Assembly (NCBI GenBank): GCA_964019165.1
Contig: OZ025271.1
Location: 12,999,759-13,063,758, forward strand
Source of the DNA: Mastigias papua
Taxonomy: Eukaryota > Cnidaria > Scyphozoa > Rhizostomeae > Mastigiidae
Direction: 5' to 3'
Length of the DNA stretch: 64,000 nt
The notes beneath the pieces are model-generated. The model saw only the letters and a program-made list of their open reading frames with translations, made no database searches and was not told the origin of the DNA. This document shows positions 1-11,316 of the stretch, one piece after another. Both the position numbers and the translations under genes were made by a program. How positions within the stretch are numbered: the stretch's first letter is position 1; each line of letters opens with the position of its first letter.

Positions 1-260
1 CTGCGGAAACCTGACATTTAGCATTACTATAAGCAGATTGGTTGAAGAAAGAAGATACAGCTTCATGTATGAAAATGTTTTTCATTCATTCTCAAAGCAT
101 CAGCAATATAGGGATACATTAGCAAACAAAAATGAAATTTGAGGTCATGCAAAAATGTGAAGCAATGTAAGCAGTGACCCTAAAAAAGTTTATAACAAAT
201 AACAGCGTATGATAGAGGTACATTACATGGTACATAAGTAACTGCATTCAATATTGTCAG

Positions 261-534
261 TTTTCCCCTAAAAAATCCAACAATGTTTGAAAAGTGGGGA
301 AAAGCAGTAAGAAGGATTAACAAAGATCGGTCTGCATGGAAAGCAACATCTTATAGTTTTATCTGCAGTGATCATTTCAGAGCTTCAGACTATATCACAC
401 CACCATCACATGGTGTCAGCTGCCGGCTTAAACCAACTTCCATTCCATCTGTATTCCCTGGATTCCCAAGTTACTTGCAACCAAAAGAATGCAGAACCCA
501 TCCAAGGCCAGGGCACAAGAGATCTCTTCATTAA
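261..534 (+). CDS. THAP domain exon (C-terminal part of the zinc finger), partial gene
   Basis: The reading frame from an acceptor-like CAG at 258-260 begins FPLKNPTMFEKWGKAVRR and continues through ICSDHF, then LKPTSIPSVFPGFPSYLQP before a stop at 532-534. This is the second half of a THAP zinc finger: the conserved W, the CxxH pair of the C2CH finger (C and H of ICSDHF), and the terminal LKxxxxPSVF motif that closes the fold, plus the FP..LQ tail common in invertebrate THAP proteins. The first half, with the CxxxC pair, should lie on an upstream exon and is not seen at 1-260. The stop comes only about 20 codons after the domain, so either this is a short THAP protein, or the exon is spliced before the stop, or it is a transposon-derived remnant. 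The family binds DNA and includes P-element-type transposases. Domain call firm; gene structure unknown. Confidence 0.8.
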
Positions 535-3500
535 ATACATCATTCATCCTGTAAAATACTGAGGAGTCATTCAGGCAGGGCAAGGAAGTGAGAGACATAG
601 ACTGACAAAACTAGTTTTATTTAGAAACCAATGACTGTGTTACTGGTCACATTTTTGAAGAAAATTTCAGAAGTATACTGTTAAATTAAATGTTTCACCC
701 ATTGATTACCACATACCTTCAGTTTAATGAAGGTATAAATTTCCTTAATAGAATGCATTTTTATGAGGTTGTGCTAGTTTGCGGAACATGTTGGCAGATA
801 TTTAATGGGAAATGCTAATTAACTTTCACGTTAATCAAACATTTCCTCCTTGAAAGGCATCTCATGATAATGAGATTCTACTCGCACATGCAATGATAGG
901 AAGACTGCAACTGCATTAACATGGCTAACATTGATTATAGTCTGCCCTACCAATTCTATACTAAATCCTACCCACTTTACCTATCGAAAGCTCATTTTTC
1001 ACCCTCTTCTCACTATGCCAAATGAAAACATGGACTGCATAGGAGGAAACTAAATGATCCAAAAATAACAGCTAACTTATACGGAGAAAATACTAGTTGC
1101 ACTCACCGGAAGCAAATGTGAATTACCTATTGTTGATTTTTCTTTATTTCTATGTCAGTACGCTGAGACATAGGTTTCCACACCGAAGATCGCCAGCATA
1201 GATCGCCATTCAGGCCTAAGTGCATGAAATTCACCAAGCCTTACATATTGTTGGCTTTCTGCTCATGAATGGTGTTGGTTCATGACTCCAGATGCCTTCA
1301 TATTATATTCTAGTTCCTCTTCTACAACTCCAATGTTTCTCGACAAGGTTCCTCAATCGTCAATTCGGCAAAATTCCTGTCCTTTAAACTGTTTCTGTAC
1401 GTGATATATTGATACTTCCTTGTACGTGCGTACGTACAATGGCTGCGCACATGATCGCCATTTTTGGACACGCATATGCGCATGTGAGAACAATGAGCTT
1501 ATCGTTCCAGTCTTTTTATTTTAGTTCAATGGACAGATACCTCGTTATGATGGACAGCGGTTACAACTGCTTAATCTCAAACTCACAAAACACTTCAAAG
1601 AAGCGGACACTATGACATTAATTTTGTTTGAAAACAATGATTTAAGCAAAAATTTATAAAAAAGAGGATCACAAAGCATGTTGGAAATTGAATATCACTT
1701 CTGATACCGGTGGTTCTTTTCATTCTCGAGACTTTCATTCTCTGTTGACACACCCGATTGTTGAGTTCTCCTATGCGATGAAACACGCAAGAGTCAAATA
1801 GAAAGTGCAGAGAAATTTGTGTCGACAGTGATGACAGCAATGACGATGAGCCAGTAATAGAAGAAAGCCACTAAAATCCCAAAAATTCGTGTTGCTATTC
1901 AAATGGTAGAAAAATTGATGCAGTTTGCAAAGAATGATCTGAAAAACGAGGAGATTGCCATATGTTAGGATTCAGTCTGCAGATTACTTAAGGAAGAGAA
2001 CCCACCATCTCAAGAAGAAAAATATTAATGACTACTCTTTTTAGGAAATGCTTTTGTATAAATACTCTATTTGATGGGTCAGAACTTATTTATTAAATTG
2101 ATGAGAACTTCTTTTATATTTGAGCCCATGATGTTAACGGACACATTAAGTGGCAACTCAGATATGGCAGTGGTCTATAAAGCAGACACCTCTTTACAGC
2201 GGAAGCTTCCTCAAAATTGAGAGGGTGTTCGCTTTAGAGAGAGCTGATTTTATTTTGATTAAAGCTTAGCACTATAAGTCCATTAACAGTTTCGTAATTT
2301 CAGTTGCACATTTAGTGCTATAGACTTTGTTAGTGTCCAGTGTTATGCAAGTCACTATGGACACTGGAAGTTTCATCAGAAACCCGACTATCAATCACTT
2401 GCTACATGGTTTGCACTCAACTCAGGTCAATTTCCATTCATAATTCTGAACTTCTTGCCATGATAAGAATAGTCCAAATTTACAAGTCACCTTAGGATTT
2501 GGTTGTTAGTAGCAAAATCTCATTAGATTTTTTGGCCTTCTACATGCAGCTCTCTTATAGAGTGGTTCCATAAAACAAAGGGCCTGTACTTGTAAAGAAT
2601 GTTATCGCATATTTTCATTGGTGACAGATTGCTTATTTCTATCCATGTACTGCATAAAAATAAAACAGATAGTATCATATACACAAAACATTGTACACAA
2701 TTGAGATATATTGTTGTCTGATTGATAAAATGTTAATACCGAACAACATAGACGTATAATTGAACCTAGAAAGTGATATTAACATTGTAGGAATTAGAGA
2801 TATTAAGTGTAACAAATAGAGCTGAATATAATGTATATGATATCATTCTTAACATTCCATAGTTCATGCATAAGCCCAGAAGGACAGGGAAGTCAACGTA
2901 TATAATTGATATTAGCAACGCTGTCTCATCGTCAAATCACATTCCATTCGATATTTTTAAACTTCATTTATGTTACATTGTTGATTATGTTACATTGTTA
3001 ATGTTATATTGATCAATTCTCTGTTACTTATTAGGCGTATATATTAAAATATTCTATAATGTTACACTATTCTGTTGTGTTCTAGATCTCCGTATATTTA
3101 TTTTTAGACCTTAAATGCCTCTGTTACATCATACTTAGTTCCGTCCTTGTCTTTCCTTAGATTTCATCTAGATCAGTTACCTGAGAGACGGTTCAACATC
3201 TTTATCAAAATTCTGCATCACATCTAACAACAAACACACAATTTCATCTCATTGAAGTTGAGATATCACTCCCAGATGTTTCGAAGTTGACTTTAGATGA
3301 GAGGTGAGTAATAAGATGTGAATTAACTCATTACATTGCTTTGTGATTAATTCTCTGCTATTAATTATGCTTATTTATGTCTTACATAAGTATGTCTACA
3401 TGTTGACATACTTTGTCATACTTTGTACATTCATATGGATTAACATCTATCTGAAAATATATTACATTAAATTGAAAAATTAGAAAATAATAATTAAATG

Positions 3501-3554
3501 ATTGTTATGTGTCATTAAGATAGTTACAGATGAGTGTTTGTTCATTAATGGTGT
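535..3554. other. No gene recognised
   Basis: AT-rich DNA with only short chance ORFs (for example 1409-1615 on plus and 1610-1840 on minus) that match nothing I recognise and have no codon pattern. Around 2968-3012 there is a small cluster of TGTTACATTGTT-like direct repeats. Confidence 0.6.
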
Positions 3555-3864
3555 TTTTTAATAGTAGATATAAGGCGAATAAATACGACAATATTTGTCA
3601 ATTTTCAAGACATATTTCAGATTGTCCAAATCCACCATCAGTAGCTAAATACAATGAGAAACTTCTAGGTACATGAAAAACGCTAAATCATCAATCGAAT
3701 ATATATTAATCGAAAAAGGAATCAATGTAGCAAAAAGGAGTGTAACTCACTTTCTCACTGACTTCTCAGACTCACTTTCTTTTGAATGGTAAAGTCTATG
3801 ACCAAATAGATGGTGTTGCTATGGGCTCATAACTTGTACCTGTGCTAACTAATCTATTCCTAGG

Positions 3865-5177
3865 CAGTGGCGTAGCGTCAGGGTATTCAAGGTATTCAGT
3901 GAATACCCTACAATTTGCAGAAACAATAATTATCTGCATTATGTTGCGATAACAGTACTATATCTCAAATGCTCATTCAAATGGCAAATTTAATTCCTTT
4001 TAACGAGTTTACCTGCCTTAATATTCAAGCTGTGTAAGTGTGCAGACATGAATCATTTGGAAGCAAGCAGATTTGTGAAGGTAATGCAGAAGACAGAACA
4101 AGAACTTCATGTTAAACAGATGTTCGTCACGAATACGCAGTGAATCCCGGTAGGGTGTTTCCACCAATCAAAATGCTCCATTTCATGAATAAAATTTTCT
4201 TTAATGAGCGAAAACAATCTCAAAATACGCTGAGAAATGGCCAGCGTCCAGCCTCATATTTCTATAGCCTCACATAGAGGCTTATAAACAATGAGCTTGA
4301 GTACTTGGAGTGGAGGAGTAGTTATCGAATACTAAGTAAATATGACACGTGAAATTTATAATAGGAGAGTTGAAATACTGAATTTTTAGCAAGAAAGTTC
4401 TGGTCAGATGTAAATTATGTCATGTGGCAGCAACAGCAAGAAAGACAAGTGAAAAGTAGGTAGCTCGTAGATGTTCAGTCGCACGTTGACCAATTTCCTC
4501 AATGTCTCATTTTGCGATGTTAGGAGGAGCCTATAACTGTTTTAATTTCGTGAATATTATAACGATAGACGTCAAACATTCCCCTATATTTCTAAATATA
4601 TGTAAGTTCCCTAGCTTAGTTTCTTTCTGTTTACATAATGCGTACTGCTAGCTTTGCACAATTCAAAGGTATGCAGAGTCATGTGATGTTGTCCATATCA
4701 ACATTCTGACTTATTAGTCATTCTCTGCTATTGTCCAGTTGCTATTGTAAAGAGTGTTCTTTTGTTAAGGCTTCGAGAACCTTATAGGCTTTGTTGTTAT
4801 AGGCCCTGTTCATGATTTGGTAGATGGATTTAACTTGACTATGGGGGAATAAGCGGTGGTGATATCGTCACATCGCTGATTCAAACCACATTCTCAAAAT
4901 TATCACTTGCTGAAAAAGAGGATTATTAATAAGGGGAGACCGAAGCCTAGCAATAACATCACACGGTCTAGATATAACGTCTAGTATTAATTTTCGGTTC
5001 CTTTCTGTTATGTGACCGTGACCGACTGATGAATACAGGGTAGGAGATTGAGTTTTTGTACTAGATATTTATGTTCAGGGCGATAAATGCCACGGGACGT
5101 CAACTAGCCACACCAAGCCACACCCAGCCACACCCTATGCTAGAATACCCTCTCGAAAAAGTCACGCTACGCCACTG
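3865..5177. mobile_element. hAT-type non-autonomous element, 1313 bp, inserted in the PLE
   Basis: Ends are CAGTGGCGTAGCGT (3865) and ACGCTACGCCACTG (to 5177), inverted to each other. The 8-bp sequence TTCCTAGG lies directly on both sides (3857-3864 and 5178-5185), a perfect target site duplication. Removing the insert restores the PLE frame at the codons for LFLG-HHE. CAGTGGCG termini and 8-bp duplications are the signature of hAT elements. No transposase frame is visible inside, so it would need enzyme from elsewhere. Inside, 5105-5140 holds a short run of AGCCACACC direct repeats. Confidence 0.9.
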
Positions 5178-5363
5178 TTCCTAGGCCATCATGAAGATAT
5201 ATGGCTTAATCAGTATCAAAGTCCTCCTGTTCAGTTTTATCGACGCTTTGTTGATGATTGATTTTGTCCTTTTAATACTGAGCATGATACATTATCACTT
5301 TTTGATGTTCTCAGCTCACAAAGCGCAAACATCAAATTCATTGTTAATAAGGAAAATAATATA

Positions 5364-5993
5364 ATGTTGGCTTTTCTTGATGTCTGTATTAATAATAAAG
5401 ACCCATCCTGTCTCTTAACATCATCACATCCTATAAATACATTTACTCGGTTGCTTAATAATCTTTTCAGCTCTTCTTCCTTTCCTTATAAGATTGGTCT
5501 TATTCGTACATTAGTAGGTAGAGCTTACAAAATTAATAATAGTCTTCTTAACTTTAATGAGGATGCTAATAAACTCTACTTTATATTTAAAAAATATCAA
5601 TACCCTAAATATTTAATAAGCCGGGTAGTCAAATCGGATTTTGATAATGCTGATAACTCTAAAACCTCAACTCCACCTACTGATATTTCTATTGTGTATT
5701 TTAAGCTGCCTTATCTCAAGCTCTCCAATTTTATCCAAGGCATGACACAAATGGTCGTCAATAAATATTGTACCAATCCTAAACTGCAACTACAATTTTC
5801 TTCCTTTAAGATTAAAAATTTGCTATCGGTTAAGGATCATGTGCCTAGATCGCTCCGCTCTTATGTAGTGTATAGATTTAACTGTATCGGATGCAATTAC
5901 GTGCAGATTGGCGAAACAACTCAACATTTATCTACTCGAGTGCGTGAGTATATATTAACTGATAAAAATTATAATATCTTTAAACATCTTTAA
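5364..5993 (+). CDS. PLE reverse transcriptase C-terminus plus GIY-YIG endonuclease, remnant ORF
   Basis: This 209-residue open frame is the intact 3' part of the PLE at 3555. It starts at LAFLDV (end of the RT palm/thumb region), runs through a connector with YPKYLISRVV and KLPYLKLSNFI, and ends with VVYRFNCIGCNYVQIGETTQHLSTRV, the GIY-YIG nuclease seen in canonical Penelope-like elements (here YVQIGET in place of YIGET, with the CxxC and HL..R motifs). GIY-YIG nicks target DNA for target-primed reverse transcription. The ATG at 5364 is only a chance start: the frame continues upstream into the RT. The stop falls at IFKHL, where intact elements normally continue, so the C-terminus is cut short. 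Not expected to be functional. Confidence 0.8.
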   Translation: MLAFLDVCINNKDPSCLLTSSHPINTFTRLLNNLFSSSSFPYKIGLIRTLVGRAYKINNSLLNFNEDANKLYFIFKKYQYPKYLISRVVKSDFDNADNSKTSTPPTDISIVYFKLPYLKLSNFIQGMTQMVVNKYCTNPKLQLQFSSFKIKNLLSVKDHVPRSLRSYVVYRFNCIGCNYVQIGETTQHLSTRVREYILTDKNYNIFKHL

Positions 5994-6329
5994 AAGTTCA
6001 GTTGATTGCAAAGAGGCTTGCACCAGTCGACCAAGAACACCAGTTGTTTCGTGTCACAGGCATACTTGTGGCATCTGAGCTCCGACCGACAGTAGTTTTT
6101 AATTTATGTGTTTAAATGGCCCCAGAGTAGTCATAGTCGTTTGCTCCCAAGGGTATCGTTCTAGTAGTATTGTAGTGTGTAATTTTGCAAGTATTCTAAA
6201 TTTTTATCGTGACTTTGGATTTTAAACAAGAAGAGGCTTGCAACGATACTTGTTATAAAGTGTTGGATTCTACAAACACTCCATCCCCCGCCATACAAGA
6301 CAAAATTCTACTGTTTTAATAAGGTCTAT

Positions 6330-6640
6330 TTTCATTCTTATATGGCATACAATTTGACTTTATAAGGTCAATTTATAAAGTCTTCTGCTATTATAAGGCC
6401 TAATTTCTCAATACTTATTTCTATAAAGTCTGATTATATAAAGCGTGTTTTCATAGAGTGTATTTTCATAAAGTGTATTCCTATGAATAGTGATTTTATA
6501 AGGTCTCATTTCTCATAAAGTCTAATTTCTTATAAAATGTATTTTTATGGACTGTGTGTTTCCTAAAGTGTGTTTTTATATGGTCTAATGTTTCATAAGG
6601 TCTAATATTTCATAAGGTCTAATATTTATGAGCTCTGGTT
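6330..6640 (+). repeat. Degenerate minisatellite in the left foldback arm (mirror copy 7855-8165)
   Basis: Short direct repeats of about 15-20 bp, variants of ATAAGGTCTAATTTC and TCATAAAGTGTATTT, fill the outer half of the arm. The same tract is present inverted in the right arm. Confidence 0.75.
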
Positions 6641-6680
6641 TATGAGCATGCGCAACGGTGGTAACTTTAGCGGAACAAAA

Positions 6681-6970
6681 ATGGCGCAGAGACAGCATGT
6701 TGACAAGGACGCCGAGGAAAAGCTGAAGTCCCTTGTTGGCAGCATTCTATTCAGTTCTTCCGTACCAAGGAAGTTGTGTTACTACCAGATTCGAAGGCAG
6801 AGCTGGTTTTGAGGCCTCCAAGAAAGGCTGTGCTCATGGAGAGGGGTTTTGTGTTGAGTGAGCTGATGATCAATAAAGGATGGTCAGAACAGGAAGTTAT
6901 AGAATACCTGGAGGGCTGCTTTCAAGAAAAATTGCAGGATTTACTATCTTTTTCAATGTCATTTAGGTGA
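6681..6970 (+). pseudogene. Captured exon in the left foldback arm (possible HECT-like/G2E3-like N-terminal piece)
   Basis: An ATG at 6681 opens MAQRQHVDKDAEEKLKSLVG and runs to a stop at 6812. In another frame from about 6750 the sequence reads QFFRTKEVVLLPDSKAELV, then LRPPRKAVLMERGFVLSELM and NKGWSEQEVIEYLEGCFQ, up to SMSF, followed at once by GTGAGT, a strong splice donor at 6967. The two frames could be joined by a small indel, or by using the CAG acceptor near 6750. The pattern VVLLP...R...K..L...G...W.E.EV...L...F resembles the region before HECT domains in repeat-associated G2E3-like proteins of aquatic animals; that is a memory-based resemblance and is weak. Only one exon is present, so it is a gene fragment carried by the element. 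Confidence 0.4.
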
Positions 6971-7159
6971 GTGACTTCTGTGTCTTTGATGCTATGCAGA
7001 ATTGCTGTTTGAAAGTCTACTGATAAGTGTGTGTGATCTAAATTCCATTTAAATCATGGAAAGGCTACTCTAATACTTCTTACAACACTTTCCAGGGAAA
7101 TAACTATTTGTGACATCAGTAGGCAATAATACTTACCCCTGTTGGGTGAGATCTGAAAA

Positions 7160-7424
7160 CAGTGATGTAGCTAAGGGGCCGGGGCTGGTCACCCCAATAG
7201 CAAAAGTTTTGTCTGCGAAAAGAACACATCTACAAAACGTCAGCACTTCTATCATAAGAAGAGACTCTTAGTGTCAAAAAATCATTCTTGTAATATTTTC
7301 TTTGTTGATAAACCAATTAAACTGCTATTTCTGTAGAATACGTTTTTGCCTTCCCCCAGAATTCTCCCTCCCAGACTTTTTCTTTTGCCCCCCTCGCCAA
7401 AAATTGACCCTAGCTATGCCACTG
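7160..7424. mobile_element. hAT MITE, 265 bp, in the spacer of the foldback element
   Basis: Left end CAGTGATGTAGCTAAGG and right end CCTAGCTATGCCACTG are inverted repeats of the CAGTGGCATAGCTAGGG type. Flanks are TCTGAAAA (7152-7159) and TCTGAATA (7425-7432), an 8-bp duplication with one mismatch. The interior has no ORF. Confidence 0.8.
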
Positions 7425-7524
7425 TCTGAATACATACAGAGTTTGCACTTAAAAAAAATCACACACACTTATCAGTAGACTTTCAAACAGCAATTCTGCA
7501 TAGCATCAAAGACACAGAAGTCAC

Positions 7525-7814
7525 TCACCTAAATGACATTGAAAAAGATAGTAAATCCTGCAATTTTTCTTGAAAGCAGCCCTCCAGGTATTCTATAACT
7601 TCCTGTTCTGACCATCCTTTATTGATCATCAGCTCACTCAACACAAAACCCCTCTCCATGAGCACAGCCTTTCTTGGAGGCCTCAAAACCAGCTCTGCCT
7701 TCGAATCTGGTAGTAACACAACTTCCTTGGTACGGAAGAACTGAATAGAATGCTGCCAACAAGGGACTTCAGCTTTTCCTCGGCGTCCTTGTCAACATGC
7801 TGTCTCTGCGCCAT
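7525..7814 (-). pseudogene. Captured exon, mirror copy in the right foldback arm
   Basis: Exact reverse-complement copy of the fragment at 6681-6970, including the ATG (7814 on the minus strand) and the GTGAGT donor. Identity of the two copies means that capture happened before the arms were formed or that the arms are kept alike by conversion. Confidence 0.4.
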
Positions 7815-8220
7815 TTTTGTTCCGCTAAAGTTACCACCGTTGCGCATGCTCATAAACCAGAGCTCATAAATATTAGACCTTATGAAATATTAGACCTTAT
7901 GAAACATTAGACCATATAAAAACACACTTTAGGAAACACACAGTCCATAAAAATACATTTTATAAGAAATTAGACTTTATGAGAAATGAGACCTTATAAA
8001 ATCACTATTCATAGGAATACACTTTATGAAAATACACTCTATGAAAACACGCTTTATATAATCAGACTTTATAGAAATAAGTATTGAGAAATTAGGCCTT
8101 ATAATAGCAGAAGACTTTATAAATTGACCTTATAAAGTCAAATTGTATGCCATATAAGAATGAAAATAGACCTTATTAAAACAGTAGAATTTTGTCTTGT
8201 ATGGCGGGGGATAACACTCC

Positions 8221-8636
8221 GTAAAAACTAAAAATTAAAAAAGTATCGCACATCTTGTGTGAAAGGCCCTGATTTAAATAAGCAGATTCAGCATTATAAC
8301 TTTTCCGTAAGCCTTTAGCACTTTTTCTATAACCGGTTCATTCCTTTTCGTTACATTGATTCCTTTTTTGATTAATATATTCATTCGATTGATGATTTAA
8401 CATTTATTTATGTGTCTAGGAGTTTTTCATTGCATTTAGCAACTGATGATGGATTGGAGCAATCCGAAACATGTCTTGTAAATTGAAAAATATTGTTGCA
8501 TTTATTCGTCTCATATCTACTTTTAGACTATCGATATATAGTTTGTTTTATTACTAAAATAACACTATGTAACACAAGGAAGCATCGTAAACATATTAAC
8601 TGCAGTGAAAATCAAGTACTTTTTATATGATTTGTA
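8221..8636 (-). repeat. Inverted 5' fragment of the Penelope-like element
   Basis: 8340-8530, read on the minus strand, repeats 3555-3740 with scattered differences; minus-strand translation gives FTRHVSDCSNPSSVAKCNEK against FSRHISDCPNPPSVAKYNEK on the plus copy. With the plus-strand PLE it makes a tail-to-tail inverted structure about 5 kb long, into which the hAT and foldback elements later inserted. Confidence 0.65.
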
Positions 8637-9708
8637 AACTGTCCTCACGAAAGTATCCGGATACTTTTGAATCTGGTGGCGAATTATCTGAGAGAAAGAT
8701 TTTGTGTACGAATTTCAAAAGCAATGTTCATGAAAACCCCTTCATCAACCGCCCCTAAACTTTACTTGAAGCATCTTCAGTCTTTAGAACTGCTTATTAC
8801 TACAAACATTTGACTTTATCAACATTTTAGCAAACGCTACGAAGAGTTTTTAATAAAGATAGTAGCGATCATACTGAAAGAGCTAACTTACAAACAGAGG
8901 TTAGAAATACTATTTTATCATAATAATGAGAATAGATATCGCCACTTTTAGATTTTTAGACTTCAGTTGCATACCTTAAATCTGTTGCTGTCGACATCTG
9001 CAAAAAACTTGGAAGAAACAAGAAGTATAAAAAAGTCAACCTTTGCTGAGGTCAACCCAACTGACTGCCCATTCGCAGAAAACAACGAATTCAGGCTGTG
9101 GAATAGGACTCCTATTGTTAGTTGAAATAATTTTTTCTGAAACCCTTCCAAAATCAATAAAGAGTAACAAAATGTTGCAGAATTTCTGAGCTTATTAACA
9201 GTAATTCTTTTATCTGAAATAAGAAGCCTGTACGATGCAAGCCTTACGCAAGTCAACCGATCTCAATTTTACGATAGCATCACCTATGATGTCGCGAGAG
9301 TTCTTTGCCTTCCTGACCTTAGCATTTTTTTACTTGTCATTCCACAGTTTTTGCAAATATCGACAGCGCTAGCTGTAAGGTATCAGGTGATGTCTAAAAG
9401 TTTATGATATCTTTTTCCATTAATATGCTAAAATAGTATTTTTAACATCTGTTCGTAATTGAGCTCGTTCCTTCTCATGTTTACGATCTTGACACAAAAC
9501 TCTTCATGGTGTTTGCCTACATATTAATAAACTCAGATTTTTGTAGTAGTAAGTAGGTCGAAGGGCTGAAGATACTTCAAGTAAAGTTTAGAGGTGGTTG
9601 ATGACAGGGTTGTCATTAAAATTGATTTTGAAATTTGCAAACAAAACCTTTCTCGCAGAGAATTCGCAACCAAATTCAAAATTATCCGATACTTTCGTGA
9701 GGACAGTG
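8637..9708. mobile_element. Tc1/mariner-like non-autonomous element with about 170-bp inverted ends
   Basis: 8639-8815 (CTGTCCTCACGAAAGTATCC...) is repeated inverted at 9534-9706 with some divergence. TA dinucleotides flank both ends (8635-8636 and 9709-9710), as for Tc1/mariner insertion. The ORF at 9533-9781 on the minus strand is simply the inverted end read through. The interior (8816-9533) shows no transposase. Confidence 0.65.
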
Positions 9709-9710
9709 TA

Positions 9711-11036
9711 TATGCATGTCCTGTTTGTTGGTCCTTTTGTACATGTTTTTCCAACCCATAAACATTCATATTCGTGTGCACATTTAAAACATTCTACTAC
9801 TCCATGTCTTCCAGCATTTTTTGCAGCGTATGCACATTTCCATCTTTGCCACAGACGCCCATTTTTATGAGGATGTTTTAAACAATATCAGTCTTCACAT
9901 TCTACCACATATGCACATATCAATTAGCCGCACAGCCATTCAGTTTTAATAGCACATCTCAAGCATTCTCAATCTTCATTTTCTGCATATAATACACTTC
10001 TCAACTTTTTGCGCAAATTCCATTTTTATAAGCAAATTTAAACATTTCAGTTCTCCATACTCTGAATCTGGTGCTAGAGTTAATTTGATAATTTGATGAA
10101 GACAAAGGGATGATTATGACTGATTACTGATTGTCATGACGTCACGGCACCCAAGAAGCAGAAAATTCTTTGATGTACTTGTACATCTCAGATCCTCCAG
10201 AAGACTCTTACATTTAATGCCATATTTATGATGACAGTATGTATCCCTATTTTCTGCAGCATAATCCAGTTCTCTGCCTCCTTTGCTCTCATTACATTAC
10301 AAACTCTCCTTGTCCATATTCTGCACAATTTGCAATTATCAATTAGAAACTCCTGCTTATGTATATAATTCTCACTTTCTACTTCTTTACATTCTGCAAA
10401 TGTAAACACATCCATTGGTCCAAATGACATTTGTTTTTTATGCTGATAGTTCACATATTCTAATTCTTCACTTATTTGAGAATTTGTCAGCCCTGATATT
10501 CTGCATATTCATTATTACGAATGGTTGGTTTATTCATTCAATCATTTATTTGTTCTTTCTTTCATATCTTAGTTTATATATATATCGCTTTACTTATCTC
10601 TCAATCTCTCGGATCCAAGCCTTGGGTTCTTTTTATTCTAAGGTGCTCAATGAATTCTTATTATCTCTTTTGCTACTCTCAGAAAATTGATGAGTTTGTT
10701 CGTGCTGCTGTAATGTATAATTGATATATGCTTTTCAACAAGTTAGTCACAATCACTTGCCTACAACCTTTGACTTATACAAATGATGCATGATGTGGAG
10801 AGTTTACAATGCTTAATAAATTATCGCAATCATGGACATATGAGTGTATGCAAAATTTTAAAGAATATGACGACTCAGAATGTCTTTACTATCTGCATAG
10901 GGTGAAGTTACTAGTTCAAGAATAGATGTGTGCACACGCTGCACATTATGAAGCCTTTGAGCGTCTAATATATGCAAACAAAAGTGAGTGTCAGTGGAAC
11001 TTCTTGATATGTGCAAATTTTGCAAAATATGAAGAA
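9711..11036. repeat. Very degenerate tandem DNA, left part
   Basis: Loosely repeated motifs of the form ATTCTAATTCTTnnTATTCTGCA, CCATTTTTATnAG and CACATnTnCATTC recur at about 60-70 bp spacing through 9711-11036 and again in 13052-14400. Copies are too diverged for an exact period. ORFs here are short and low-complexity; I see no gene. Confidence 0.45.
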
Positions 11037-11316
11037 TTAAGCCTGGTTTCCATATCGTCGTAAGCGACGCGGACGCGTCCCAGTCATGGCATTGGGGACA
11101 CCACGGCGACACTTATGACGATATGGAAACATGCTTTCAGTGATGTCCCCTTCGACTGCGTCACGTCGTGGACAGAAAAAAGAGTTGAAAATTGTTCAAC
11201 TTTGTTTATCGACGGCGTCGTGTCCCCGTTGCATCCCCGTCCTGACAGATGTAATGGGAACATGATTTTCGATATGGGAACATGTTTTTGATTCGTCGCC
11301 GTCGACGGCGCACATC

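Larger units (their letters stand above)
3555..6274 (+). pseudogene. Penelope-like retroelement (PLE), decayed, split by a hAT insertion
   Basis: Conceptual translation shows PLE reverse transcriptase: NGKVYDQIDGVAMGS, a stop (TAA at about 3828), LVPVLTNLFLG up to 3864, then after the hAT insertion HHEDIWLNQYQ, FYRRFVDD followed by a stop, NIKFIVNKENN and LAFLDV. The order VDGVAMGSPLxPVLAN, HHE..WL, RYVDDTF, NIKFT.E, LPFLDV is typical of Penelope-like elements. Two in-frame stops, one right after the catalytic VDD, show that the copy is dead. The 3' part remains open (separate entry at 5364-5993) and ends in a GIY-YIG domain. The segment 3555-3740 is repeated in reverse orientation at 8340-8530, as is common for PLE copies with inverted terminal pieces. 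The 5' boundary is uncertain. Confidence 0.8.
6283..8212. mobile_element. Foldback-like element with 755-bp inverted arms, 1930 bp
   Basis: The arms 6283-7037 and 7458-8212 are reverse complements with no indel that I could find (positions p and 14495-p pair throughout all stretches compared). The element starts ATCCCCCGCCATACAAG and ends with its complement. AACACTCC flanks it on both sides (6275-6282 and 8213-8220), an 8-bp target duplication. Each arm holds about 300 bp of degenerate short repeats built on ATAAGGTCTAATTTC (6330-6630 and mirror) and a captured coding piece (separate entries). Long arms with internal short repeats are the layout of Foldback/Galileo-type elements, but I do not recognise this family. 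The arms look young compared with the decayed PLE around them. Confidence 0.85.

Noticed and set aside
1410..1500. GTACGTGCGTACGTAC and GCATATGCGCATGTG palindromic motifs
   Set aside because: Short and isolated; no element ends or conserved site could be assigned.
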